DNA of 64,000 nt from Alloprevotella sp. Lung230. Its GTDB lineage: Bacteria > Bacteroidota > Bacteroidia > Bacteroidales > Bacteroidaceae. The translations under genes were made by a program, and so were the position numbers. The notes under the pieces were generated by a model, which worked only from the letters and a program-made list of their open reading frames with translations, was not told the origin of the DNA and did no database searches. Every line of letters begins with the position of its first letter. Position 1 is the first letter of the stretch. Location: NCBI RefSeq assembly GCF_014385435.1, contig NZ_JACSUD010000016.1, positions 1 through 64,000 of the forward strand, in the 5' to 3' direction. Shown in pieces: positions 16,327 to 24,355 of this stretch.

Positions 16327-18255
16327 TTATTCACTTTCGTTGTAGGCCGCTGCTTCGGCAGCTGCAATGCGCGCTTCACGCTCACGCTTTTCTTCGGCCG
16401 ATGGCGCCTCGTTTTGCGCTTCGGGGCGCTGCCGGCGTTGTCCGCGGCCACGAGAGTTGCGCTTTCGAGCCGGACGTTGCTCGGCATTGGATGCAGTTTC
16501 TTCAGCTGCGGGAGTGGCAGAATCTGCAACAGGGACGGCCGTTTCGGACGCTACTTCCAAAGTCTGGGGTGCAGCCAATGCCGCGGATTCGCTCACTTCC
16601 TCGTCATAGAGGTCCTTGCGGGCTTTCTCCACGGCACGAGTTTCATTTTCTTCGCGCATACGGCGTGCTGCCTTCTCAGCACGGTGGCTCTGTTCGGCAG
16701 GGGGTAGCGTGGTGTTGGCAAAATCCGAAGCATTCTGCCGGCGACTTTGACGGCGTGGTTTGCGAGCGGCAGCAGCTTCATCTGTTGAGACACTTTCGGC
16801 GGCAGTTTCAGGGGCCTTCTCCGTTGCCTCGGCCGGTGCGACTTCTGGTGCAGCGACAACGGTCACGGGTGCGTGCGGTTCGGAGGGTTCTTCCGTGGGC
16901 TGAGCGGTAGGCGCAAGGGACGGCGGCGTCACAGGCGTTTCAGCCGGTGCAGCCTTCTCGGCCGGTGCAGCAGGCATCTCAGTGGCGGTGGGTACAGGTG
17001 CCGGAATAGCGGCATTCTTTTCGCCCTCCTCCTTCTTCTGCTGTCGGGGAGTGGCAGCAGGATTTTGAGGAGTCGCAGTTTCTTGTTCGGTCGATGCGGC
17101 ATGGTGCTGTTTGGCCGCTTCGACAAGAGCCACTACGCGCTCTTTCACCTCCTCGACCGGTGCTTCCTCGCGGACGGGAGCGGCTGTCGCTTCGGAAGGT
17201 TGAGGATGGGGCGTGGGAGCAGCAGCTGCCGACTTGCGACGCGACCGTTCCTGACGAGGCTTCTGTGCCTCAGCCTTGGGTTTGGGTTCGTTCTGTGCAG
17301 ATTGTGCCGGTTTTTCGCCACGAGGCGTCTGTTCCTTCTGCTTGGGCTTACGCTCGTTGCGCGTTTCGGCCGGCTTCTCACGCTTCGGACGTTCGGAGCG
17401 GTTGCTCTTCTCCTTGGCGATGGCAGCTTCGATTTCGTCAATTTTGGGCAGTACGAAAAACTCATCGGCTTCCATGGCCGTGCGCTTCTCTTTGGAGCGG
17501 AAGATGCTGTCGAGGAATTCCGGTTCGCGGCGGAGCTTGGTGAGCGCCTCTTTCGATGCGTTTTGGTGGCTTTCCTTTTTGGAGAAACCCTTGCCGTCGC
17601 CGGCAAACAAGCCTTCGATGATGATGGAGGTTTGGAAAGACGGTGTACTGCCGTTGTTGTTGCCACTGTTGCTCTCCTTAAACTCCATGCGGATGCGGTT
17701 CTTCTGGCTCCATTCGAGCAGTTTGCTCTTGAAGTTCACCTCCTTGTGCGCCACCCCTTCGAGGTCGAGCACAGCTCCGATGATACGCTTTTCGACAAAA
17801 CGGAAAGCGTAGTGGAAACCGCGGTCGAGATAGATGGCGCCCATCAAGGCTTCAAAGGAGTTACCGCCCAAGTAGGAGTTGTGGGCGCGGGAGTGCGTTT
17901 GGCTTTGGATGAGGCGGTCGATGCGGAGGTCTTTGGCCAAACGTCCGAGCGACTCGCGGCTCACGATTTTGGAGCGCGTGTTGGTGAGAAATCCTTCGCG
18001 CTTGTTGGGGAAGTGGTGATAGACAATGTCGCTCACCACGGTTTCGAGCACAGCGTCGCCGAGGTATTCGAGGCGTTCGTTGTTGAGGGGTTTGTTGCCC
18101 GACTTCTTGGATTTGTATTCGAGCGACTTGTGTGCAAACGCTATGCGATAAAGCTCAATGTTGTGGGGATAAAACCCCATGATGTCGTAGAGGGCAGAGC
18201 GAAACTCTTTGTCTTTGCTGAAAAAGAGTTTGGCACGGTCAAAAAAGTTTTTCAT
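16327..18255 (-). CDS. rnc: Ribonuclease III with a very long disordered tail
   Basis: Cleaves double-stranded RNA in rRNA and mRNA processing. The 642-residue protein starts at 18255 (MKNFFDRAKLFF); an in-frame ATG at 18312 lies inside a hairpin and encodes unrelated sequence. The RNase III signature NNERLEYLGDAVLE is at 58-71, the second catalytic acidic residue is Glu135 in SFEALMGAIYLD, and a dsRNA-binding domain follows at about 174-243. Residues about 260-642 form an Ala/Pro/Glu/Arg-rich low-complexity tail ending with an Arg/Gly patch (RKRNSRGRGQRRQR). Typical enzymes have 220-340 residues. The tail recalls the scaffold region of RNase E, which is inference. Confidence 0.93.
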   Translation of the reverse strand: MKNFFDRAKLFFSKDKEFRSALYDIMGFYPHNIELYRIAFAHKSLEYKSKKSGNKPLNNERLEYLGDAVLETVVSDIVYHHFPNKREGFLTNTRSKIVSRESLGRLAKDLRIDRLIQSQTHSRAHNSYLGGNSFEALMGAIYLDRGFHYAFRFVEKRIIGAVLDLEGVAHKEVNFKSKLLEWSQKNRIRMEFKESNSGNNNGSTPSFQTSIIIEGLFAGDGKGFSKKESHQNASKEALTKLRREPEFLDSIFRSKEKRTAMEADEFFVLPKIDEIEAAIAKEKSNRSERPKREKPAETRNERKPKQKEQTPRGEKPAQSAQNEPKPKAEAQKPRQERSRRKSAAAAPTPHPQPSEATAAPVREEAPVEEVKERVVALVEAAKQHHAASTEQETATPQNPAATPRQQKKEEGEKNAAIPAPVPTATEMPAAPAEKAAPAETPVTPPSLAPTAQPTEEPSEPHAPVTVVAAPEVAPAEATEKAPETAAESVSTDEAAAARKPRRQSRRQNASDFANTTLPPAEQSHRAEKAARRMREENETRAVEKARKDLYDEEVSESAALAAPQTLEVASETAVPVADSATPAAEETASNAEQRPARKRNSRGRGQRRQRPEAQNEAPSAEEKREREARIAAAEAAAYNESE

Positions 18256-18297
18256 AACACTGCTGGGTGTTGGAGCAGACGTCGCACAATAATAGTG

Positions 18298-18336
18298 TGT
18301 ACGCTTGGCCATTACTGCGTAACCGCCAAGCGTACA
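18298..18336 (-). promoter_or_regulatory. Large hairpin in the rnc 5' leader
   Basis: A perfect 12-bp inverted repeat TGTACGCTTGGC / GCCAAGCGTACA (18298-18309 and 18325-18336) with a 15-nt loop lies 43 bp before the rnc start, in the fabF-rnc gap. There is no U-tract, so it is not a normal terminator. It is a plausible self-cleavage site for RNase III. Confidence 0.6.
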
Positions 18337-18373
18337 ACGATAGAATAATTGCGTAAGGTCTGCGTTCAGACGC

Positions 18374-19639
18374 TTAGTCTTGGTATTTCTTCACAATGCA
18401 GCAAGCGTTGTGGCCACCAAATCCAAACGTGTTGGAGAGGGCGGCACGCACGGTGCGTTGCTGAGCCTTGTTGAAAGTAAAGTTCATGTTGTAGTCGATG
18501 TTCTCATCGCGATCGTCCTCATCGTGGTTGATGGTGGGGGGAACGATGTCGTTCTTCACCGAGAGGCAGCAAACGATGGCTTCCACAGCACCTGCAGCAC
18601 CGAGGAGGTGGCCGGTCATCGACTTGGTCGAAGAGATGTTGAGCTTATAGGCCTCATCGCCAAACACCTGTGCGATGGCCTTGGCCTCCGACACGTCGCC
18701 CACGGGGGTCGAGGTGCCGTGCACGTTGATGTAGTCGATGTCGGTGGGTTGGAGTTCGGCATCTTCGAGGGCGCGTTCCATCACCAGTTTGGCGCCCAGC
18801 CCTTCGGGGTGGGAAGCTGTGAGGTGGTGAGCATCGGCGCTCATGCCCGTACCGGCCAGTTCGCAATAGATTTTCGCACCGCGAGCCTTGGCGTGTTCGA
18901 GTTCTTCGAGGATGAGGATACCGGCACCCTCGCCCATCACAAATCCATCGCGGCTGGCGCTGAAGGGACGGCTGGCGCGCGTGGGATCATCGTTGCGGGT
19001 GGAGAGGGCGTGCATGGCGTTGAAACCGCCCACGCCGCCGGGGGTGATGGCCGCTTCGGCACCACCGGTCACCATCACGTTGGCTTTGCCGAGGCGGATG
19101 AGGTTGAAGGCGTCGGAGATGGCGTTGGTCGAAGAGGCGCAAGCCGAAGTTGTGGTGTAGTTCGGCCCATGGAAACCATACTGGATGGAGATGCGTCCTG
19201 AGGCGATGTCGGCAATCATCTTGGGGATGAAGAAGGGGTTGAAGCGAGGGCCTTTCTCTTCGTGAGTGAGGGCATATTCGCCAATCTGCTCTTCAAAGGT
19301 GTGGATACCACCGATGCCGACACCCAGCACCACGCCAACACGGTCTTTGTCGATTGCATCAAGGTCCATTCCGCTGTCCTTCACAGCTTCCATTGCTGCC
19401 ACGAGTGCATATTGCTCATAGAGGTCCATCTTGCGGATCTCTTTGCGGTCAATGAAATCTGCGGCCTGAAAATTCTTGATTTCGCAGGCAAACTGAGTTT
19501 TGAACTGATGCGCATCAAAGCCTTGGATGGGAGCGGCACCGCTCACGCCGTTGAGGAGGCTGTTCCAAGTTTCTTCGATGTTGTTCCCCACAGGGGTGAG
19601 GGCGCCAAGGCCGGTAACGACTACTCTTTTGAGTTCCAT
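18374..19639 (-). CDS. fabF: 3-oxoacyl-ACP synthase II
   Basis: A 421-residue condensing enzyme that extends acyl-ACP with malonyl-ACP in fatty acid synthesis. The start MELKRVVVTGLG at 19639 matches the family N-terminus; the open frame upstream is not conserved-looking. The nucleophile is Cys167 in TTSACASS, and the two histidines occur in HGTSTPVGD and KSMTGHLLGAAGA. It follows acpP by 164 bp on the same strand and precedes rnc by 118 bp, the widely conserved acpP-fabF-rnc order. Confidence 0.97.
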   Translation of the reverse strand: MELKRVVVTGLGALTPVGNNIEETWNSLLNGVSGAAPIQGFDAHQFKTQFACEIKNFQAADFIDRKEIRKMDLYEQYALVAAMEAVKDSGMDLDAIDKDRVGVVLGVGIGGIHTFEEQIGEYALTHEEKGPRFNPFFIPKMIADIASGRISIQYGFHGPNYTTTSACASSTNAISDAFNLIRLGKANVMVTGGAEAAITPGGVGGFNAMHALSTRNDDPTRASRPFSASRDGFVMGEGAGILILEELEHAKARGAKIYCELAGTGMSADAHHLTASHPEGLGAKLVMERALEDAELQPTDIDYINVHGTSTPVGDVSEAKAIAQVFGDEAYKLNISSTKSMTGHLLGAAGAVEAIVCCLSVKNDIVPPTINHDEDDRDENIDYNMNFTFNKAQQRTVRAALSNTFGFGGHNACCIVKKYQD

Positions 19640-19703
19640 AAGTGAGTGTGGGATTGGGGAGTGATTGTTGCACCACGTTTGGGACAGACCAAGCGCTACG
19701 CTT

Positions 19704-19797
19704 AAATGTGCTAATATGCCATTCGCGCGCAAGGCGTCAGAGCACATTAGCACATTTTCTCGATAGTAAGCGCCCATTAGGGCTGTCTTAGCGTAGC
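19704..19797 (-). promoter_or_regulatory. Structured acpP-fabF intergenic region
   Basis: A perfect 12-bp stem AAATGTGCTAAT / ATTAGCACATTT (19704-19715 and 19746-19757) encloses 30 nt. Outside it GCTACGCT (19695-19702) can pair with AGCGTAGC (19790-19797). No T-run follows. It could be an mRNA processing or stability structure that uncouples acpP from fabF. Confidence 0.5.
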
Positions 19798-19803
19798 AGT
19801 TGT

Positions 19804-20037
19804 TTAGACGTGAGCCTCGATGTAAGCGATAGCATCACCCACGGTAGCGATCTTTTCAGATTCTTCTTCGGGGATGGTGATGTTGAATTCCTTTTCGAGA
19901 TCCATCATGAGTTCTACGGTTTCGAGAGAGTCGGCACCGAGATCGTTGGTGAAGCTGGCTTCGTCTTTCACTTCAGCAGCGTCAACGCTGAGCTTGTCAA
20001 CGATGATAGCTTTTACTTTTTCTGCAATTTCAGACAT
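19804..20037 (-). CDS. acpP: Acyl carrier protein
   Basis: A 77-residue acidic helical protein carrying acyl chains on phosphopantetheine. The attachment serine lies in [10 protein letters not shown], followed by the acidic helix [15 protein letters not shown]. The start MSEIAEKVK at 20037 is chosen over an upstream in-frame ATG because it gives the standard family length. First gene of the acpP-fabF-rnc cluster, with a strong promoter 55 bp upstream. Confidence 0.97.
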   Translation of the reverse strand: MSEIAEKVKAIIVDKLSVDAAEVKDEASFTNDLGADSLETVELMMDLEKEFNITIPEEESEKIATVGDAIAYIEAHV

Positions 20038-20091
20038 GGTCTTTGTTGTTTTATGATTAGTAAATCTTGTAATGTTGCACAATTACGGCTG

Positions 20092-20123
20092 CAAAAGTAG
20101 GACTTATTATCAAGATAAACAAA
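20092..20123 (-). promoter_or_regulatory. acpP promoter
   Basis: On the minus strand TTTG (complement of 20120-20123), exactly 20 bp, then TACTTTTG (complement of 20092-20099): a near-ideal Bacteroidetes promoter. Confidence 0.75.
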
Positions 20124-20243
20124 CAAATGGAGGATTATTTGCACTATTCTTGCTCATCTTCTTGGTTTTTGTGCAGGAAAGTCGTCAAAATTCCCCCATT
20201 CTTTCGGTTTGTCCACGCTTTCTCGCCCCGGAAGTGGTCAAAG

Positions 20244-20268
20244 GTATGCAAAGGTGTCGCCTTCAGCG
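20244..20268 (-). repeat. Inverted relative of the TGTCGCT hairpin motif
   Basis: TATGCAAAGGTGTCGC and TTCAGCG here match the complement of 9140-9162 (TATGCAAAGATGTCGC, TTCAGCG) with few changes. It lies beside fold-back copy B, as the 9135 and 9697 motifs flank copy A. 20124-20280 holds nothing else recognisable. Confidence 0.45.
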
Positions 20269-20280
20269 GCATGAAAGACG

Positions 20281-20660
20281 ACCTCTTATTTTTCTCAGAG
20301 GTAGTTTCATCTACATCAGAGGTAGTTTTATTTTTCTCAGAGGTAAATGAAACTACCTCAGAGAGAAATCCGCTCCGTTCCGACTTCGCCTCTCGCGCAC
20401 GTACGCGCGCATACACGACACAGTAAAACCTTGTTTTTTGCCTTCACTGCCTTCACCCAAATTCATAATCCATTGTCAATGAGAGGATTGTCGGTGAAGG
20501 GAAATCCGGTGAAGGAGGTGAAGGATGGGAGACCTTTTGCCTTCACCCGAAATCCTCTATATATGAGACATTTACAGCCTCGGTGAAGGCAATGAAGGCA
20601 AAAAAACACGCACTATATAGGGTGTACGCGCACACGCGCGAGAGAAAACAGAAGGTAAAA
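20281..20660 (-). repeat. Fold-back repeat element, copy B
   Basis: Same family as copy A but inverted. The tail of TACCTC/GAGGTA boxes lies on the left (20290-20370), then CGCACGTACGCGCG, then arms GCCTTCACTGCCTTCACC (about 20440) and CGGTGAAGGCAATGAAGGC (20580-20600) with GGTGAAGG boxes between, and the outer arm GTACGCGCACACGCGCGAG at 20624-20642. Its head starts 17 bp behind the tatD stop codon. Confidence 0.85.
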
Positions 20661-20677
20661 TCGCGGATGTCGAGACA

Positions 20678-21226
20678 CTATCCTCCGCTGTCGCTCTCCC
20701 GGTGGCGGCGGTGGGGCGGCGTGAGGGCAAAGGCATCCGGATTGTAGTGTCGGCCAAAACTCAAGTCGAACCCCGCATCGAGGAGTTGCTGTGCCAAGGC
20801 AGGTTTTCCCCGAAATCCGTGGATGGTCCACTTCCACCGAGGGCGGTGGCGCTTGTGGGCTTCGAGGATGAGGTCGAAGGCCCGCACCACATGGAGGGTC
20901 ATCGGACGCTCAAAATCCTCGGCGAGGGCAACTTGCGCATCGAACACTGCCCGCTGGCGCTCGATGTCGGCACCGCGCAAACGATCGAAGCCACATTCCC
21001 CGATTTGCTCCACCTCGGGGTGTGCCAGCAGTCGGGCAAGCGCTTCGAGATAGCGCGACAGGGAGAAGTCGGCATCGGCCGTCCACCAAGGGTGAATGCC
21101 GGCAGCATAGCGTCCCCCGGGCTGCGGCATCCAGTCGTCGGGGTGCTGCACAACGCATTGAGGCAGGCAAACAATGCCTGCCCCGGGAGGTGTGTTGAGG
21201 TCGTGGGTGTGAAAGTCTAATTCCAT
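20678..21226 (-). CDS. TatD family hydrolase, possibly C-terminally truncated
   Basis: A compact 182-residue TIM-barrel metal hydrolase of the TatD DNase type. The N-terminal metal motif is visible as FHTH, then GIHPWW, the glutamate in QIGECGFD, LHVVRAF and TIHGFRG. The start MELDFHTH at 21226 is chosen because the family begins there. The protein stops right after the RESD motif, where relatives normally read ETD and continue for about 30-40 residues. The downstream codons of the same frame (CLDIRDF) still look family-like, and fold-back copy B begins 17 bp further on. A recent truncation is suspected, so activity is uncertain. Confidence 0.8.
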   Translation of the reverse strand: MELDFHTHDLNTPPGAGIVCLPQCVVQHPDDWMPQPGGRYAAGIHPWWTADADFSLSRYLEALARLLAHPEVEQIGECGFDRLRGADIERQRAVFDAQVALAEDFERPMTLHVVRAFDLILEAHKRHRPRWKWTIHGFRGKPALAQQLLDAGFDLSFGRHYNPDAFALTPPHRRHRESDSGG

Positions 21227-21254
21227 CGTGTGGCAAAGGAGATGGGACCGCACG

Positions 21255-21485
21255 TCAGGGCACGGGGTCGTAGCCGTGGCCACCCCAAGGGTGACAACTC
21301 AGGAGGCGCCGCAGGGCGAGCCATCCTCCTTTGAAAGGACCATACTTGCGCAGCGCCTCAACGGCATATTCCGAACAGGTGGGGGTGTAGCGACAGGAGG
21401 GCGGCGTGAGGGGGGAAATGAATTTCCGATAGAACCGAATGGGGAGGATGAGCAGTTCGGCCAGGAGGCGAAAAATCCTATTCAT
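21255..21485 (-). CDS. yidD: Membrane protein insertion efficiency factor YidD
   Basis: A 76-residue protein with the family motif [20 protein letters not shown], followed by [18 protein letters not shown] and [12 protein letters not shown]. YidD sits at the inner membrane beside YidC and aids insertion. The start MNRIF at 21485 overlaps the rnpA stop by 4 bp (ATGA), so the two are probably translationally coupled, as in many bacteria. Confidence 0.95.
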   Translation of the reverse strand: MNRIFRLLAELLILPIRFYRKFISPLTPPSCRYTPTCSEYAVEALRKYGPFKGGWLALRRLLSCHPWGGHGYDPVP

Positions 21486-21895
21486 GGTGCAGCGGGGATG
21501 GGCTGTGGTGAACAATAGCGGTCGGCGGTGCGGTGGAGGAGGGTCTGCATCCGCTTGTGCACGAGGGCACTGGTTTGCGGAGCGTCGGCAATCCAGATGA
21601 AGGCCACATGGAGAGCAGTGCCTTCGGGCAACACATTGAGCAGCAGATGTTTGTTGAGCCGATAGGCTTCACGGAGTTGGCGCTTGGCGCGGTTGCGGTC
21701 GACAGCGTGCTTAAACTTGCGCTTCGACACGCTCACCAGCACCTGCACACGCGGCGCGTGAGGGTCGGTGTGTGCCACTTCGCGCACCAGCATCCGCAGC
21801 GGAAAGGCCACGGCCGAACGGCTTTCGGGGGTGAAGAGGGCATCAATGTCGCGTTGGCGACAGAGGTGTTCGGGTTTGGGAAAGGTGAAGCGCAT
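21482..21895 (-). CDS. rnpA: Ribonuclease P protein component
   Basis: A 137-residue basic protein that partners the RNase P RNA in 5' maturation of tRNA. The start [17 protein letters not shown] and the RNR motif [20 protein letters not shown] are typical. It is co-directional with hemD upstream (93 bp, with a terminator between) and overlaps yidD. Confidence 0.95.
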   Translation of the reverse strand: MRFTFPKPEHLCRQRDIDALFTPESRSAVAFPLRMLVREVAHTDPHAPRVQVLVSVSKRKFKHAVDRNRAKRQLREAYRLNKHLLLNVLPEGTALHVAFIWIADAPQTSALVHKRMQTLLHRTADRYCSPQPIPAAP

Positions 21896-21948
21896 GATGC
21901 AAGAGAAAATAGAGAAAAAGAGTAGAGAGAAAACCCTAAAAAAAACGG

Positions 21949-21988
21949 CACAGCCATCAACCTCCTGAGAGCTTGATGGCTGTGTGCT
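21949..21988 (-). terminator. Terminator of hemD
   Basis: A perfect 12-bp stem CACAGCCATCAA / TTGATGGCTGTG (21949-21960 and 21973-21984) is followed on the minus strand by GCCGTTTTTTT. It starts directly after the hemD stop. Confidence 0.92.
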
Positions 21989-22720
21989 TTATCGGTTGAC
22001 CTCACGGATGTAGGTGTCCAAGCCCTCAGCAATGGAACCGGTGACTTTCAAGTCGACACGCAACCCGGCGTCTTCCATGGCTTTGGCGGTGGCATCGCCG
22101 AAGCATCCGAGGCGGATGTCGCCCTGCTTGAAGTCCGGGAAGTTGTTGATGAGACTCTGCACCCCGACAGGCGTGAAGAGGAGTATCAAATCGTAGTCTT
22201 TGTAGAAATCCGGTTCGAAGTGGGTCTGCACGGTGCGAAACATGACGCACTCCGTGTGCTTGATTTTCTTGGCATCGAACTGTCCGGCCACTTCCAGCGA
22301 GGTGTCCTCGCCATGCGGGATGAGGTATTTTTCGTTCTTGTGCTTACCCATCACGGTGAGAAGTTCAGGCCATCGTCCGCTCGTTCCGTAGAAGACTTTG
22401 CGCTTGCGGTATTGCACGTACTTCTGGATGTAGAGAATGACCTTTTCGGAGATGCCGAAATACTTCATGTCCTCGGGCAGGGTGATGCGAAGCTCTTTGC
22501 AGAGGTTGAAGAAGTGGTCGATGGCATTCTTCGAGTTAAACACCACGGCGGTGTGGTCGAGGATATTGACCTTTTGTGCACGAAACTCACGCGCTTCGAT
22601 GGCTTCTACTTTGACGAAAGGACGGAAGGTGAAATCCACGCCGAGATTGCCGGCAATTTCGTGATAGGGGGATTTCTCAGATGACGGTTCGGGTTGAGAA
22701 ACGAGAATTTTTTTGATCAT
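21989..22720 (-). CDS. hemD: Uroporphyrinogen-III synthase family protein
   Basis: A 243-residue HemD-fold protein. It starts IKKILVSQPEP, has VVFNSKNAIDHFF in the first domain, and LLFTPVGVQSLINNF and GCFGDATAKAMEDAGL in the second, as in Bacteroidales HemD proteins. The enzyme closes hydroxymethylbilane to uroporphyrinogen III. Many Bacteroidales cannot make haem fully, so the homologue may have a reduced role; no other haem gene is in the window. It follows the DUF4271 gene by 42 bp. Confidence 0.88.
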   Translation of the reverse strand: MIKKILVSQPEPSSEKSPYHEIAGNLGVDFTFRPFVKVEAIEAREFRAQKVNILDHTAVVFNSKNAIDHFFNLCKELRITLPEDMKYFGISEKVILYIQKYVQYRKRKVFYGTSGRWPELLTVMGKHKNEKYLIPHGEDTSLEVAGQFDAKKIKHTECVMFRTVQTHFEPDFYKDYDLILLFTPVGVQSLINNFPDFKQGDIRLGCFGDATAKAMEDAGLRVDLKVTGSIAEGLDTYIREVNR

Positions 22721-22762
22721 CTTCTATCGTGTATCGGGAGGGGATGGGTTAGGCATTGGCCA

Positions 22763-23749
22763 TCAAGCATTGGCCATCAAAAAGCGGTTGGAGGCGAGAA
22801 GCGTCATCCAAAGTATCAAAATGGGTACGACTTCAAGGGCGCAAAAATACAAAATTAAATGTACATTGCCTATCAAGGTGCTGAAAAAGATGCGATAAGC
22901 CTTATAAAAGAGTAGCATTTTGACAATCGCCATAAGCAAAACGTAAGTTATCAGGGTTTCGCGAAACGGCAAGTCGAAATAGACAACGAGCAGCGTCAAG
23001 GGCAACAGGAGGGCACCGGTGGCCAAGATGGAGACGAGCAAGTGGTCGTCCCATTGCTTGTTGCGCTCGGGCGAAAAAAAGGTGAGATTGACCATGCGGT
23101 AGAACATCACCTTGGTCAGATAGTACACTCCAAAAATAAGGGTCGAAACGCCCAGAAGGGTGTAGGGCGAAACTTGGGCGAAGACTTCGGGCTGCTGCTT
23201 CTGCGTGTAGTCGAAGAAGAGGATGCCCTGCATGAAACACGCCTGCGCCACCAAAAAGAAGCGCCCTCGCAACACCGTGTTGGCGCGGTCGGTGAAGAGG
23301 TTGGGACGGAGGCGATGGTAGAAGAAGTCCTTCGCAACCTCACGGAGGAAGCGCCACGACGAAGCCATCACCCAAACGAGCAGGAAGAAACTGAGCATCA
23401 GGGCTGAAGTGACAAAATCGTCGTTGCGAAAGCGATAGGGCACAGGGTCGCCGGCAATGCCGTCGGGGCGATAGGGCACGGACTCGTGCTGCCAAGTGAT
23501 TTCGCGCGAAAGTGAGTCCCAAAAGCTTCGCTGTTCGGCCAAGAAGACACTATCCTTCGGGAGCGGAAATCCCCAATTTTCCACCGACTTGCGCTCCACG
23601 ACAAACCGCCGGAGCATGGCCGGTTCTCCCGCAAAATAGGCTTGCAGGGTGGAGTCGGCCGGCTCCATGACCAAGTGCTCAACGGGCTGCGGGGCAACCG
23701 GTTGAGAGGCGGTGAGGGCGGGCGTTTCGATGTGCAGGGAGTCGGTCAT
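22763..23749 (-). CDS. DUF4271 multi-pass membrane protein
   Basis: A 328-residue protein with a soluble N-terminal region (about residues 1-115, rich in charged residues) and six or seven hydrophobic segments after that (for example LMLSFFLLVWVMASSW, YTLLGVSTLIFGVYYL and the C-terminal LILYFCALEVVPILILWM). This matches DUF4271, encoded next to hemD in many Bacteroidales. Function is unknown. The stop codon lies inside a 14-bp tandem duplication (22753-22766 and 22767-22780), so the last residues FLMANA may be a recent change. Confidence 0.82.
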   Translation of the reverse strand: MTDSLHIETPALTASQPVAPQPVEHLVMEPADSTLQAYFAGEPAMLRRFVVERKSVENWGFPLPKDSVFLAEQRSFWDSLSREITWQHESVPYRPDGIAGDPVPYRFRNDDFVTSALMLSFFLLVWVMASSWRFLREVAKDFFYHRLRPNLFTDRANTVLRGRFFLVAQACFMQGILFFDYTQKQQPEVFAQVSPYTLLGVSTLIFGVYYLTKVMFYRMVNLTFFSPERNKQWDDHLLVSILATGALLLPLTLLVVYFDLPFRETLITYVLLMAIVKMLLFYKAYRIFFSTLIGNVHLILYFCALEVVPILILWMTLLASNRFLMANA

Positions 23750-23762
23750 GGATTAAGGGGTG

Positions 23763-24338
23763 TCAGAGCGCGGCAAATTTTCGTACGGAACTGTCCCAAA
23801 GGGGCGTTTCTTCGCAAAGGCGGATGGCTTCGAGGGGAGTGGAGGCTACGCGCCAAATTTCGCAGTGGACGGGACGCATGAAGTGCTCATCGGTGCAGCG
23901 GCGGAACTGTTCCAACAGCGGTGTGAAGAAGTCGGCCGTGTTGAGAATAACGATGGGTTTGCCATAAAGTCCAAGTTGCTTCCAAGTGATGATTTCGAGC
24001 AATTCTTCGAGCGTCCCCACCCCACCGGGGCAGGCGATGCAGGCATCGCTTTGGGCCGCCATCGTCTCTTTGCGGCTGTGCATGTCGGGCGTCACGATGA
24101 GTCGGCTCATTCCGGTGTGCTGCCAGTTTTGCTCCAACATAAACTGCGGAATGACTCCGATGGCACGCCCACCGGCTGCCAAGACGGCATCAGTGGTGGC
24201 GCCCATCAGTCCGGTACAGCCGGCACCATTGACGAGGGTATGGCCGCGCCGAACCAGGAGTGTTCCCAGTTCGGCGGCAGCTTGCTTGTAGACTTCGGGC
24301 ACTTGACCCGAGGAGGCGGCATAGATGGTGATGTTCAT
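23763..24338 (-). CDS. LOG family (TIGR00730) phosphoribohydrolase
   Basis: A 191-residue Rossmann-fold protein with the hallmark PGGVGTLEELLEIITWKQLG and an N-terminal VYAASSG segment. Relatives release the base from nucleoside monophosphates, such as cytokinin riboside 5'-monophosphate or AMP. Its substrate in Bacteroidales is not established. It lies 17 bp downstream of metK and 13 bp upstream of the DUF4271 gene, so it is probably in an operon with both. Confidence 0.9.
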   Translation of the reverse strand: MNITIYAASSGQVPEVYKQAAAELGTLLVRRGHTLVNGAGCTGLMGATTDAVLAAGGRAIGVIPQFMLEQNWQHTGMSRLIVTPDMHSRKETMAAQSDACIACPGGVGTLEELLEIITWKQLGLYGKPIVILNTADFFTPLLEQFRRCTDEHFMRPVHCEIWRVASTPLEAIRLCEETPLWDSSVRKFAAL

Positions 24339-24355
24339 GCGCAGCGTTAGAAATG

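Noticed and set aside
20127-20426. Small plus-strand frame reading into fold-back copy B (contains RARTRAY)
   Set aside because: The peptide derives from CG-rich palindromes, is in different frames in other copies and lacks a start context.
20281-20660. CRISPR array suspected from regularly repeated GGTGAAGG/CCTTCACC boxes
   Set aside because: The boxes occur in both orientations, spacing is irregular, inter-box sequences are shared among distant copies, and no cas gene is present.
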